Assembly: GCF_024868665.1 (NCBI RefSeq)
Contig: NC_079910.1
Span: 10,972,000-11,035,999 of the forward strand
DNA from: Triplophysa rosa
Lineage: Eukaryota; Chordata; Actinopteri; Cypriniformes; Nemacheilidae
Direction: 5' to 3'
Length of the DNA: 64,000 nt
In this document: positions 50,001-57,654 of the stretch, piece after piece
Layout: each line of letters starts with the position of its first letter
Numbering within the stretch: the stretch's first letter is position 1
Notes under the pieces: generated by a model
Database searches by the model: none
What the model saw: only the letters and a program-made list of their open reading frames with translations
What the model was told of the DNA's origin: nothing
Made by a program: the position numbers and the translations under genes

Positions 50001-53000
50001 ACATCACCGGCAGCTGCATGTGTCCAGCAGGCTGGAGAGGACCGCACTGTGAGAAAAGTAATTTTCAGTGCACTGGAAACACTTACTATTCACCAGGGAA
50101 GCCACTGGGAAAACTCATAAAAACTTACACAGTTTTTCTCTTTATATGAACTTATCTCAGCATGTATTTTCTGTAAGACTGCCCTCTGCTGGCAGACCCA
50201 GTGTAACTCATTTTTGCTCTTACAGTTTGTTTGCCTGGTTGGTACGGGAGGCGATGCTCTCAACGCTGCCTCTGTCCTCGCGGCTCTTCCTGCAATCATG
50301 TGACCGGGGAGTGTGGCTGCCCACCAGGCTTTACCGGAAACGGCTGTGAGCAAAGTGAGCTGTTATTCTTATTTCCTCATCCGTGTTGTCTTTAAGATTC
50401 ATGGTTTCTTAACTGATATTCTGTCTCATTGTTGCTCTTCAGGGTGTCACCCGGGCACATTTGGACTGAACTGTAATCACGTGTGTCAGTGTTCACAGGT
50501 GAATCAGCTCTGTCATCCTGTAACCGGTGTGTGCTACTGTGCCCCGGGTTACCATGGCAACAACTGTGATGCAGGTGGGCTCTTCATAATCTCTATAGAA
50601 AGAAATCTTTACCTTTATTGATGCTCAAACTCTTCTTAATGTTTTTTTTCATACTTAGAAACACTACAGATTGACATCTACTTAAAGGGATAGTTCACAC
50701 AAAAAGGAAAATTCTGTCATCATTTACTCAACTCACTTGTCAGTTCAAACCTGTACGACTTACTTTCTTCTGCAGAACACAAAAGAAAATATTTTGAAGA
50801 ATGTTGGTATCCGGACAACCGCGGTACCTATTCACTTCTATTGAATGGACACAAAACCAATGCAAGTGAATGGGTTCCACCGTTGTTTAAAATTTTCATT
50901 TTGTGGTGAACAATCCCTTCAACATCTACTTAAACTGCAATTTATAACTTTAGCCTCTCTATAACTGATATTTATTAACTTTTAACCAAAAAGTTGTGAA
51001 TTTCAATGCGCCTATTGTTAGTGTACAAATAAACTTGTGTCAAAGTTAAAAACATTAAAGTGTTGCCTGAAGTATGTTGTACCCATGATGCATTGTTTTA
51101 ACTGTTGTAGAGTGCGAGGCAGGCCATTATGGTCCAAACTGTGAGAGGAAGTGCCAGTGTCTTAATAACGGCGTGTGTAAGACCACCACTGGCACCTGTA
51201 CCTGCCCACCAGGATACATCGGACCAAACTGCAATATCAGTTAGTCACACTAAGCTAAGTTTTATAACACATACATTATGATGTCATTTTGAAACGATGT
51301 AATAAAAGTGAACCAGTGTGATTACTAACAGTTACTCTCTCTGAAGCTTGTCCAGCAGGGCGTTATGGTCAAGACTGTGCACAGGTAGCATTATGTGGCG
51401 AAGGAGCCAGAAGCGACCCGGTCACAGGCAGATGCGTGTGTAGAGGTGGCCAGCGAGGGGAGGACTGTAGGAAAGGTCATTAAGTCTGTTAAAGGGGTCA
51501 TATGGTGCGAACACATGTTTTTCTGTGTCTTTGGTGTGTTATAAGTTGCCCATGCATGTATTAGACAGGTAAAATTGCAAAAATTAAAGTGTCTGAACAA
51601 AAGATGCGTTCTTTCTAAAAGCGAATGCTCACCCAGACCTGCCTGAAACGCCTCGTGTAACCACACCCCCACAAATCTACGTCAGTTCGTGGTATGATTT
51701 GACTAAGACCGCCCAAATGTATTATAATGTATATAAGGTGGGCGCACATGTCAGTACAATCGCTTTAGAACCTGATGTTCCAAATATGGTAAGAGGCGTT
51801 ACATTTCCGTCACACGCTTGAAGTATTCCACCAATCACTACGCACTGGTTAACTGGCCAATCATAGCACACCTCGCTTTTCAGAGCGTTGAGCTTTGTTA
51901 AAAATCTGCACGTTTCAGAGAGGCGGGACAAAGAGGAGATACAAACATGCACGGTATGTGGAAAATACAGCGTTTTTAAACCTTAAATCGTATATACCAG
52001 TGGTTCTCAAACTGGGGGCCGTGCTCCCTGGGGGGCCCCAAGATGGATCTAGGGTGGCCACAGATTTTGTGGCATTTTATGAAATATAGAAATTTATCAT
52101 AGATTTTATGCAATCATAGATCAGAAAAATGACACCACCAACCAAAAGAATTGAGGTTCCAGCATTGTATAACTGAATGTTTTTGGTTTAATAAAAATTC
52201 TTAGTTTAAGATTATACGTCTTTATATGGGGGGCCGCAAAGTGATGCACAAAGGGGGCCTTACAACGAAAAAGTTTGAGAACCACTGGTGTATACACATT
52301 GCATTACATCTAAAATAAACCATAATATTTGTTTTAGCCGTGTCATATGACCCCTTTAAAATAATGATGACAAATGGTCCTCACTTAACAGGTTTATATG
52401 AGGACTAGTTTTAACAACAGCTAACAGAAGATCATTAGCCGGTTATAAAAACAGTTGAAGTATATGGGATAGTAAACCTGTGTGTGTGTGTCAGGCTGTG
52501 CTGAGGGCTGGTTCGGAGAGGACTGTGCTCAGTGCTGTAACTGCAGTAATGGAGGAGCATGTGATGCAATTACAGGGAACTGCACCTGCGGACTGGGCTG
52601 GACAGGTGACAGCTGTGATAAAGGTGAGCTGATTATGCATCCTTAAAGGAACCGATTTGGGGGAAAAGTGTGAAAATACCTACTTTTGTGCTTAGCAATG
52701 AAAGTGAAAAGGGATAGGCACTGTTGAAAATCAAATATGACAAAATCTTAAAGTATCCCATAAAGCCATAAACCTATAGTACCAGTATTCCTAAAGTCAT
52801 ACTGCAATTTTTTACTTACTGTATAAAACCTTTGGGATAACAACACATTATGGTGCATTAGTGAGTTAAACATGTTCTTGTGTTCAGAGTGTCCCAGAGG
52901 CAAATATGGGTCTGGATGCCAGAAAGCGTGTGACTGTCAAAATGATGCTGCCTGTGACAGAGTTACCGGCGAGTGTCACTGTCTTCCTGGTTACTACGGT

Positions 53001-53783
53001 CATCTCTGTGAACATGGTGAGAAACCATTGCATCTTTTGTCATTTCTTCTCATGTTGCATCTAATGTAGTCAATATAATAGCATTTTTTTCTTTTTTCTC
53101 AAGTGTGCCCTCTTGGGTTTCATGGACATCGCTGCCAGCATCTTTGCGACTGCTGCGGCAACGCACCATGTGACCCAAGCACTGGCCGCTGCATGTGTCC
53201 TCCAGGTTACCAGGGACTCCGCTGTGAGAGAGGTGCAGAACAGTCTCATGTAATGTTTTAGCTGGTACTGGGGGTTAGGTTGCTCAGGTAATGGTGTTGT
53301 TGTTTTAGATTGTGAGCCGGGCAGATTTGGGTCTAATTGTGGTCAAAACTGTGACTGTGACAGAGGCTCACCATGTGACCCTGTCAACGGCAGGTGTTTG
53401 TGTGCACCAGGGAAGATGGGATCTCGATGTGATATAGGTAATTTTTTCCTCTGAAACCATTTGGTAGTTTTGCTTTTACCTAAACTGAAATTTCCTGTAA
53501 TGTATTTTTGCGTTAGTCATTTAGTCAAATATTTCTTGTTGAATTCCCATCAGACTGTGGAGTGAATCGGTTCGGCCCAGATTGCTCGGAGGGATGCGAA
53601 TGTCACAACGGAGGTCAATGCAATCCGCGCAACGGACACTGCACTTGTTTGAATGGTTGGGTTGGACCAAGCTGCCAAGAAGGTCATTATACTGTTATAC
53701 AGTAGTTAAATCACAGTAAATTATGCATATTTAAACAATAACTTTGTCATATCTCTTTCACTGCAGGGCTCACGTCTAGATAG
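22904..53783 (+). CDS. megf6: megf6: multiple EGF-like-domains 6, secreted multi-EGF protein
   Basis: Coding exons: 22904–23063, 31513–31635, 35716–35841, 37736–37858, 38285–38407, 38763–38900, 39640–39762, 39902–40024, 40116–40283, 40598–40729, 40813–40941, 41022–41150, 41401–41535, 41629–41763, 43169–43294, 44218–44349, 45176–45304, 47963–48094, 48237–48365, 48445–48573, 48934–49062, 49428–49556, 49689–49817, 49929–50057, 50226–50354, 50443–50574, 51111–51239, 51347–51475, 52495–52623, 52888–53016, 53104–53232, 53309–53437, 53554–53682, 53767–53783. Every junction is phase 1 and the sum is 4341 bp, 1447 codons with the stop. The layout (signal peptide, cbEGFs, a linker with ETTISEKF, then many laminin-type EGFs) fits MEGF6 rather than MEGF10/11 or SCARF, which lack the cbEGF block. 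An EMI domain and the first EGF are expected but not found. The protein should be extracellular; its partners are poorly known. Confidence 0.85.
24930..25180. repeat. AAGGTTCTT-rich dispersed repeat, copy 1
   Basis: Runs of aagaaccattt, ggttccacaaagaaccatt and aaaggttctt alternate on both strands, giving a foldback-rich element. A second copy lies at 34395–34628 with the same internal order. Non-coding. Confidence 0.6.
25536..26746 (+). mobile_element. Degraded LTR-retrotransposon-like remnant with gag fragment
   Basis: The ends TGTCACGATTC and GATTCGTGACA are inverted, as at LTR termini. Inside, 25863–26000 reads [20 protein letters not shown] and [13 protein letters not shown], similar to gag-like proteins of fish gypsy-type elements, then breaks. 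An AATAAA-like site precedes each candidate LTR end. No protease, RT or integrase remains. The two LTR-like parts are too diverged to pair with confidence. Confidence 0.45.
27438..28816. mobile_element. TTAA-flanked DNA element containing a nested SINE
   Basis: Ends TTAAAGGACTCATTAAATG and (inverted) TTAAAGGACCCACTGGATG begin at TTAA on both sides (27438 and 28813), as in piggyBac-type insertions. The short frame at 28525–28746 lies inside and is not conserved-looking. A tRNA-type SINE occupies 27825–28100 on the minus strand. Confidence 0.55.
27825..28100 (-). mobile_element. tRNA-derived SINE
   Basis: On the minus strand it opens with GGCAGTTGTGGCCTAATGG and TTAGAGAGTCGGACTC (A-box region), then GGTTCGATTCCC (B box), a middle with GCTCCCCGGGCGCTGCAG, and an L2-like 3' end TGTCATTGCACA. 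The same family lies at 60105–60370. It is a transposable element, not a functional tRNA gene. Confidence 0.75.
28990..29640. repeat. Probable inverted-repeat element with CpG-rich ends
   Basis: GGTTCCCTCGACCGAAAGCC at the left and, inverted, GGTTCCATCGCTCCGAAGTC at the right suggest one diverged element; both are followed inward by CTATG and a T-rich run. Boundaries are approximate. Confidence 0.4.
30790..31024. mobile_element. Foldback MITE (TTAAAGGGATAG family)
   Basis: Inverted halves carry tttctttcttctgcagaac/acaaaagaagatattttg and caaaatatcttcttttgtg/aagaaagtcatacagg. Terminal bases have decayed. See 63188–63461 for an intact copy. Confidence 0.65.
31513..40024 (+). CDS. megf6: megf6 calcium-binding EGF block, seven exons
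   Basis: Seven exons, one EGF each: 31513–31635 ([15 protein letters not shown]), 35716–35841 ([13 protein letters not shown]), 37736–37858 ([14 protein letters not shown]), 38285–38407 ([15 protein letters not shown]), 38763–38900 ([16 protein letters not shown]), 39640–39762 ([15 protein letters not shown]) and 39902–40024 ([15 protein letters not shown]). The 31513, 38285 and 39902 repeats have the DxDEC calcium motif, and these three plus 39640 fit the Asp/Asn-hydroxylation pattern CxD/NxxxxF/YxCxC. The two repeats at 35716 and 37736 lack the DxDEC motif. The sequence [10 protein letters not shown] before the fifth is characteristic of MEGF6. The 39902 exon has RFGNHL where PGY is usual. 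Confidence 0.88.
32116..32283. repeat. Small inverted-repeat element, copy 2
   Basis: It begins CGCTGTTCTCTCGAAACGTC and ends AGGTTTCAGAAGGATAGCAG, matching the ends of 15919–16137, with a shortened interior. Confidence 0.55.
32300..32507. repeat. MITE with CACTGTAAAAAA ends
   Basis: It begins acactgtaaaaaaaatac and ends gtttttttgcagtg, inverted ends. Internal motifs include gtaaaacttta. A longer relative lies at 36968–37430. Confidence 0.5.
33763..33960. repeat. TGGGTT-rich inverted-repeat element
   Basis: Left end aaaaatgctgggttattt and right end aaccagcattttttagagtg are inverted. The interior is full of gacccaac/gttgggt words on both strands. Non-coding. Confidence 0.5.
34395..34628. repeat. 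AAGGTTCTT-rich dispersed repeat, copy 2
   Basis: It has the same word order as the copy at 24930–25180, including tttggttccacaaagaa and aagaacctttt, with a different centre. Confidence 0.6.
36968..37430. repeat. MITE with ACTG(C/T)AAAAAA ends, long form
   Basis: It begins tacactgcaaaaaaactg and ends tttgtttttacagtgtac, inverted. The interior is T-rich with repeated tttacag motifs. It lies in the megf6 intron between the second and third EGF exons. Confidence 0.5.
38418..38545. mobile_element. Half of a foldback MITE next to an EGF exon
   Basis: The right arm only (ttcttcaaaatatct, gagtaaatgatga, ttatccctttat) starts about 10 bp after the donor of the exon ending at 38407. The left arm is missing. 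Confidence 0.55.
39360..39450. repeat. Fragment of a common fish repeat
   Basis: ggtaacactttacaatagg and tgcattaactaacattaact are words I recognise from a widespread teleost repeat. The copy is short and has no clear ends. Confidence 0.4.
40116..40283 (+). CDS. megf6: megf6 linker exon between EGF types
   Basis: 168 bp, phase 1–1, with no cysteines. It encodes [20 protein letters not shown], then [12 protein letters not shown] and a Asp/Glu-rich end ETTISEKF. The same kind of linker, ending TEKF before CxxSFGHDC, separates the two EGF blocks in vertebrate MEGF6, and this is strong evidence for the gene identity. The donor GTTTGT is weaker than usual. Confidence 0.8.
40598..41763 (+). CDS. 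megf6: megf6 laminin-type EGF block 1, five exons
   Basis: Exons 40598–40729 ([19 protein letters not shown]), 40813–40941 ([16 protein letters not shown]), 41022–41150 ([16 protein letters not shown]), 41401–41535 ([16 protein letters not shown]) and 41629–41763 ([16 protein letters not shown]). Each carries one eight-cysteine repeat with the CPxGxxGxxC opening. They are packed with introns of 71–250 bp. The fifth has CQRQCPAG, with an extra residue spacing relative to the others. Confidence 0.88.
41764..43168. other. megf6 intron
   Basis: 1.4 kb, AT-rich, with a palindromic ATATA stretch near 42445–42530. The last 215 bp contain a foldback MITE arm (42953–43141) that ends 27 bp before the next exon. 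Confidence 0.45.
42953..43141. mobile_element. Foldback MITE, truncated at its right end
   Basis: It begins aaagacatagttcacacaaa and carries acacaaaagaagatatattg and gaaaatatcttctttttaac. The distal right arm is gone and the sequence runs into the branch/acceptor region of exon 43169. Confidence 0.6.
43169..45304 (+). CDS. megf6: megf6 laminin-type EGF block 2, three exons
   Basis: Exons 43169–43294 ([28 protein letters not shown]), 44218–44349 ([30 protein letters not shown]) and 45176–45304 ([29 protein letters not shown]). They are spaced by long introns filled with repeats. The CPVC spacing in the second matches the corresponding vertebrate repeat. Confidence 0.88.
43895..44130. mobile_element. 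Foldback MITE
   Basis: Both arms are present: catcatttattcacctttat with aaaacacaaaagacgatatt, and caaaatatcttcttttctgt with ggaatgacatgaggaagagt. It lies 90 bp before the exon at 44218. Confidence 0.6.
44466..44627 (-). mobile_element. tRNA-derived SINE
   Basis: On the minus strand TTCCTGTTGCTCAGTGGTTA (A box) is followed by ATGGGTTCGATCCCAGGGAT (B box) and a 3' part with GGATAAAAGCGTCTGCCAAA, a tail seen in many fish repeats. The tail also occurs at 62488–62533. Confidence 0.75.
44821..44940. repeat. Intronic duplicated segment, copy 1
   Basis: It matches 47355–47480 over ataaattaaataaaatata, gccagaccgatcaacaaac and gaaac(c/t)(a/g)tctata. The two copies lie in consecutive introns, so it may be an unnamed transposon or a local duplication. 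Confidence 0.5.
45490..46850 (+). mobile_element. Broken LINE reverse-transcriptase remnant interrupted by a hAT element
   Basis: Around 45610–45780 and resuming at 46740, frames read [14 protein letters not shown] and [16 protein letters not shown], recalling the C-terminal part of L2-type ORF2 (GVILDxxLSFxxH). It has stops and shifts and is non-functional. Confidence 0.45.
45781..46739. mobile_element. hAT-type element inserted in the LINE remnant
   Basis: Ends CAGGGCCGTGCACAG and CTGTGCACGGCCCTG are perfect inverted repeats; the flanks GCTGGTTG and TCTGGTTG match at 7 of 8 bases. 959 bp without a transposase frame. Confidence 0.7.
46740..47962. other. megf6 intron with duplicated segments
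   Basis: AT-rich. 47355–47480 repeats 44821–44940, and 47672–47735 repeats 46576–46636 (ttttcaaagaattgcactct). No gene seen. Confidence 0.45.
47963..51239 (+). CDS. megf6: megf6 laminin-type EGF block 3, ten exons
   Basis: Exons 47963–48094, 48237–48365, 48445–48573, 48934–49062, 49428–49556, 49689–49817, 49929–50057, 50226–50354, 50443–50574 and 51111–51239. Eight are 129 bp; 47963 and 50443 are 132 bp. Openings include [90 protein letters not shown] and [10 protein letters not shown]. Each has the eight-cysteine laminin-EGF spacing. The exon 48445 lies only 79 bp after its neighbour, which shows how compact the intron sizes can be here. Confidence 0.9.
48590..48760. repeat. G-rich transposon fragment
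   Basis: It starts accagggctggattggg and contains ggtgggggggggcgggtagc. The phrase gggtagcggggataat also occurs at 47751–47766, 900 bp upstream. No right end identified. Confidence 0.35.
49108..49345. mobile_element. Foldback MITE
   Basis: Both arms: tatgactttctttcttctgc with acacaaaagaagacattttg, and caaaatatcttcttttgtg with gacatgagggtgaataaatg. It lies in the intron before the exon at 49428. Confidence 0.65.
50687..50930. mobile_element. Foldback MITE
   Basis: It begins aaagggatagttcacacaaa and carries cttctgcagaacacaaaaga and ggacacaaaaccaatgcaag. It lies in the intron before the exon at 51111. Confidence 0.65.
51347..51475 (+). CDS. megf6: megf6 laminin-type EGF exon with two cysteines lost
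   Basis: 129 bp, phase 1–1, in frame. It encodes [20 protein letters not shown], then [20 protein letters not shown]. Neighbours read CxxxCxCxxGaxCDP; here Val and Ser replace two of the cysteines, so two disulphides cannot form as usual. The donor AAAG|GTCATT is weak. Skipping the exon would keep the frame. Confidence 0.65.
51489..52359. mobile_element. TTAA-flanked MITE with a hAT element nested inside
   Basis: Ends TTAAAGGGGTCATATG and CATATGACCCCTTTAA are inverted, with TTAA at 51489–51492 and 52356–52359. It starts 14 bp after the donor of the exon ending 51475. The nested hAT is 51998–52287. Confidence 0.65.
51998..52287. mobile_element. hAT-type MITE nested in the TTAA element
   Basis: Ends CAGTGGTTCTCAAACTGGGG and AGTTTGAGAACCACTG are inverted. 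Flanks GTATATAC and GTGTATAC agree at 7 of 8 bases. Same family as 57038–57338. Confidence 0.8.
52495..53783 (+). CDS. megf6: megf6 last five EGF exons and terminal exon
   Basis: Exons 52495–52623 ([16 protein letters not shown]), 52888–53016 ([16 protein letters not shown]), 53104–53232 ([17 protein letters not shown]), 53309–53437 ([16 protein letters not shown]) and 53554–53682 ([16 protein letters not shown]), all 129 bp. The terminal piece 53767–53783 adds GLTSR and a TAG. There is no transmembrane segment, so the protein is secreted. The exon 53554 donor is the weak GTCATT; reading on would give GHYTVIQ and a stop, so either way the protein ends within a few residues. Confidence 0.85.
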
Positions 53784-55300
53784 AGAACAAGCAGAAACAC
53801 AAAGACATGGACTCGTCATAGTCCAGCGTACCAGTATAGTAATCTTACAGTTTCATACCCAGTTCAGACAATACTGTATGTGACAGTCCAACAAAAAAAA
53901 ACTGAACATGGATACGGTTGCTGAATGTTAACTGACTGGGCTTGAATTTGTGAGTACACCTTTGGCTAAAATTTTAGCCTTTTATTGTTTTTTTTACCTA
54001 CAGCGTACGAAGAATATGACTTATGCACAAACTCTTGTGGCAATTCAGATGGGTTTGTAGGAAAAACTTCATTATTCATTCTACTGGAAAAGTTGACAAT
54101 GAAGACAACAGGAAGACGACTTATAATATTGAAGCTCCTCCTGGATGAGGACAAATACCATTTTTTAAAAATGTTTTAAGCATCAGTTCTGCTCAGGGAG
54201 GACCAGCTTCCTTTTGGGTTTTGCTCCAGCACAGATCAAACACAAACTACCAATCCAGATCCCTGTTTCACTTGACAATATCAGATCTTCCTAAATGCAG
54301 AAGAGCCAGAAAATGAAGTGTTTCTAAAATGTAACCCTTTATTCACCACCACTGTACTAGCTCACTCAAAAATGAAACCTTTCTCGTCATTTACACGAGG
54401 TGTCATAAGGTGAGACTAAATCATTTTTCAGAGAAATCTTGCAATTGTAAGGTACTTTAAAAATGCATCTGTTAAATGGTAAGTATCTTCCACCATTCAC
54501 AATGAACAATTTCAAACAAATTCTCTCTTTTTCAATTTAGGTAGACTTTGCACACAATCTGATATGTAATATTTGTGTGTTGACATTGTCCATTTCTCAA
54601 GCATTGTACATTGAACTATTTCCTGTTGTTGAGATAATGAATGTTTTCTTGTTGAGTACTGTAAAGAGATTCCTAAAGTGTGTCTATACAACTTTGCAAT
54701 GCGTATCGAATATTTGTGACATTTGATCTACAGAATTTAGACTATGCAACCTCAAAGGGGAATGTGTGTTTCCATTTTTACTGCAGATGCGTCAAGCACT
54801 TTTTCAAAAAAAATATTTTGTGCACTGTCAGGTTTTGTAACAGTAAATGTTTCCATGACCAACACAGCAGATTTTGATGCAAGTTTACGGATATTTTATG
54901 ACTACACATTACATTTTAAGTGCTAAAATAGACATTGAATTTTTATAGAATGTTTTTTTTACTGCAGTTAAAGAAATCTTGGCCATACCATTCTCTTTGC
55001 ATTATAAAGATATGTTCATGTATTTTGCAATTTGCACATTACTCTTTTATTATTTCTGGCATTTGACTTGTTTGGTTTTTGAATGATTTCAGAAGTAACA
55101 GGTAACTTTATTTTTCACTAGTTTTAAGTAAAAGACAAATGTGTTTTCATAAGTCTTTCGTTCGTGCAGTTTAACAGTGTTATTCCAAACTATTGTGGTG
55201 TACTGTATATTTTTGGACACAATTATAATTTCAATAAAAAATATATCCCCCATTATCACATTTCATACGTATCAAGGAATAAAGACCAATAAATCATTTA
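53784..55300 (+). other. megf6 probable 3' UTR
   Basis: About 1.5 kb without other gene signals, AT-rich, ending at clustered poly(A) signals. The extent is inferred from those signals only. Confidence 0.5.
55233..55293 (+). terminator. Poly(A) signals for megf6
   Basis: AATAAA at 55233–55238, 55278–55283 and 55288–55293 on the plus strand, 1.45–1.51 kb after the stop codon. Confidence 0.5.
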
Positions 55301-55307
55301 TTTTATT
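55297..55307 (-). terminator. Possible poly(A) signals for kcnab2
   Basis: TTTATT at 55297–55302 and 55302–55307 gives AATAAA twice on the minus strand. It would imply a 3.7-kb kcnab2 3' UTR; a nearer signal (59017–59022) or others cannot be excluded. Confidence 0.3.
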
Positions 55308-57037
55308 TTCATAGGTTTGAAGCTGTACATGTTTTCCTCAAGCAATGTCATAAGCAGTAGTTCTCAATGTAAAAATAAATAAAGTCTAATTTGATAATAG
55401 TACAGTAAATAAAATCAATAACATATATCTAGATTCCGAATATATACAGGTCATCAAACCATTCCATTATGTATACAAAACTCTGCATTATTTGTCTACT
55501 TGTGTGTATACAGGAACCATAATACTATGAATAACAGTAATGGTCAATATTACAGAACTGTCAGAATAAAAGGTTATACCAAAAACAGTCTTCTATTCTT
55601 ATGAAATCAAATAAATGATAATTTCATGTACTAGGTACTCCTATTTCATTCCACTATTTCTACACTGTACATTTTTTTGCTGTAGTTATGCAGCTAGTTA
55701 CCAGTAACTTCTTTATCTTTACAGAAAAAAACTATAAAATAACAGCCTCATGCAATGCATTCTGGAAACCAGAAATCCTCATCAACCTTTTTCTGTTTTT
55801 GTTTCTAATTTTGGTTCCCAGAATGCTTTGCATGAGGCTGTTATTGTATAGTTTTTTTCTGTAAAGATAAAGACTTGTTAATGTTTATTGTTCATTTATC
55901 TTTGAACAAACTCATGCCAGTAAATTACATAAATGTAAATCTACAGTAAGTTACTGGCAAACTGCTGCCAATAATACTGTCATTTCTACAGATATGATTT
56001 ACAGTGTACTGTACAGCGACATTTGTCCTTGTGGGATAACAAAACTCGCTTTGTTTTTAAAGCTTTACACGCAAACAGTTTCTCATTCAATGAGGCCTAT
56101 AGTCTACATTAATAAACAAGTACATATGGAACAGATGTCAGTTTTAGCAACTTCTATCAAGTCATGACTTCCTGAGCAAGAGAAAACATATTCAAATTAG
56201 AGCAGGTTATACGAGGCCCATCACAAGATACAAACGTTGTGCCAACTTGATGTACTGTACAACTAAAATCCCACATGTAGATGCAGACCGATGCCCGACA
56301 TGTTCATATAACAAATATATGAACAAGGACTTTACATCCAGCCTCAGCAACTGAAGCAATGCCAATTCTATCATCGAAGCTTGTGTTATCCAACTGTGGT
56401 CTTTGGTTAAAGTACTTCTTCCAAAAGCTGTATGGATTCTGTTCTTGTTCAATACTGTACATGTTTAATCAACAATCAAAACCTTCTTATTCATTACATT
56501 CAATTAATCACAGCCCAAAACAGTTTATTACTATAATATCCACTGATCTGCCATTTTTTCGTATATCCATGCAACATGTATTGAGATTTGTTTGAACTCT
56601 ATAAAGATGTTTAACAACACATTAGGTTCAGAAAAAAGTGACACGCATGTATGTCAAATTATTTTAGCACTGAATCTGTATTTACTATGACAATAACATC
56701 GATCACGTTATAGCTCTCTTTTATCACACTTCTTATGCTTCTCCATTCATTACTGGTGTATTTGAAATGCCATAATGCATATACTATAGCTCATTCTATC
56801 AGTACAGATGATACACATGCTAAATAAATGGCTGTCAGCACTGAGTATTTAGTGTTAGAATTGAATAAGGCATATAATCTAGTAACTCATTGACAGCAAA
56901 CTAGTGCTGTCCTACTCATTGGCTTATCGGTTTCATGACTGAGTATGATAAGATTGATCAGTTTTATAAAGACTGAATAATGTTTATGGAAAACACATGC
57001 GTAATGACATCACACAATTAAACAACTTGTACTAGCA

Positions 57038-57338
57038 CAGTGGTTCTCAAACTGGGGGCCGTGGACCCCTGGGAGGCCCCAAGATGGATCCAGGGGGGCC
57101 ACAGCTTTTGTGGCATTATATGAAATATACACATTTATCATACATTTTATATAATCAAACATCAGAAAAATAAGACAACCAACCAAAAGTATTGATGTCC
57201 CAGGATTGTATAACAGAATTAGTTTTTGGTTTAATTAAAATGATAAGTTTAAGATAATTAGTTTTTATAAAGGGGGGCCACAAAGCGATGCACGCTACAC
57301 AAAGGGGGCCACACAACGGAAACGTTTGAGAACCACTG
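57038..57338. mobile_element. hAT-type MITE with perfect 8-bp target duplication
   Basis: Ends CAGTGGTTCTCAAACTGGGG and CGTTTGAGAACCACTG are inverted; TACTAGCA flanks both sides (57030–57037 and 57339–57346). 301 bp, same family as 51998–52287 and the fragment at 21733. Confidence 0.88.
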
Positions 57339-57460
57339 TACTAGCATACACTGCATTGACTGCAAGAATATAATAAAATGTATAAGTGTAAAATATCAAT
57401 AATTAAAAACAGAAACTACATGTAGGCCCATATTATTAAATATTTCATTAATATGATGGT

Positions 57461-57654
57461 ATATGGGTAGTTGACGAAAAAAGGTGTCTTATGGTGTGAC
57501 GTAGCAAATCTTAGAAAACAAACTGTTAATATTACATTGTTTTATATTATTTATTTATATTTATATTTATCATATAAAATAGCATAAGATAGTTTTTTTT
57601 CAAATTTTTCCCTTCACACCATAAGACAAATTTGCGTCCATCAACTACCCATAT
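57461..57654. mobile_element. Long-palindrome MITE
   Basis: ATATGGGTAGTTGACG and CATCAACTACCCATAT are the ends; the inner arms gtcttatggtgtgac and tcacaccataagac extend the inverted repeat to about 45 bp. A diverged relative lies at 61420–61560. Confidence 0.65.
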
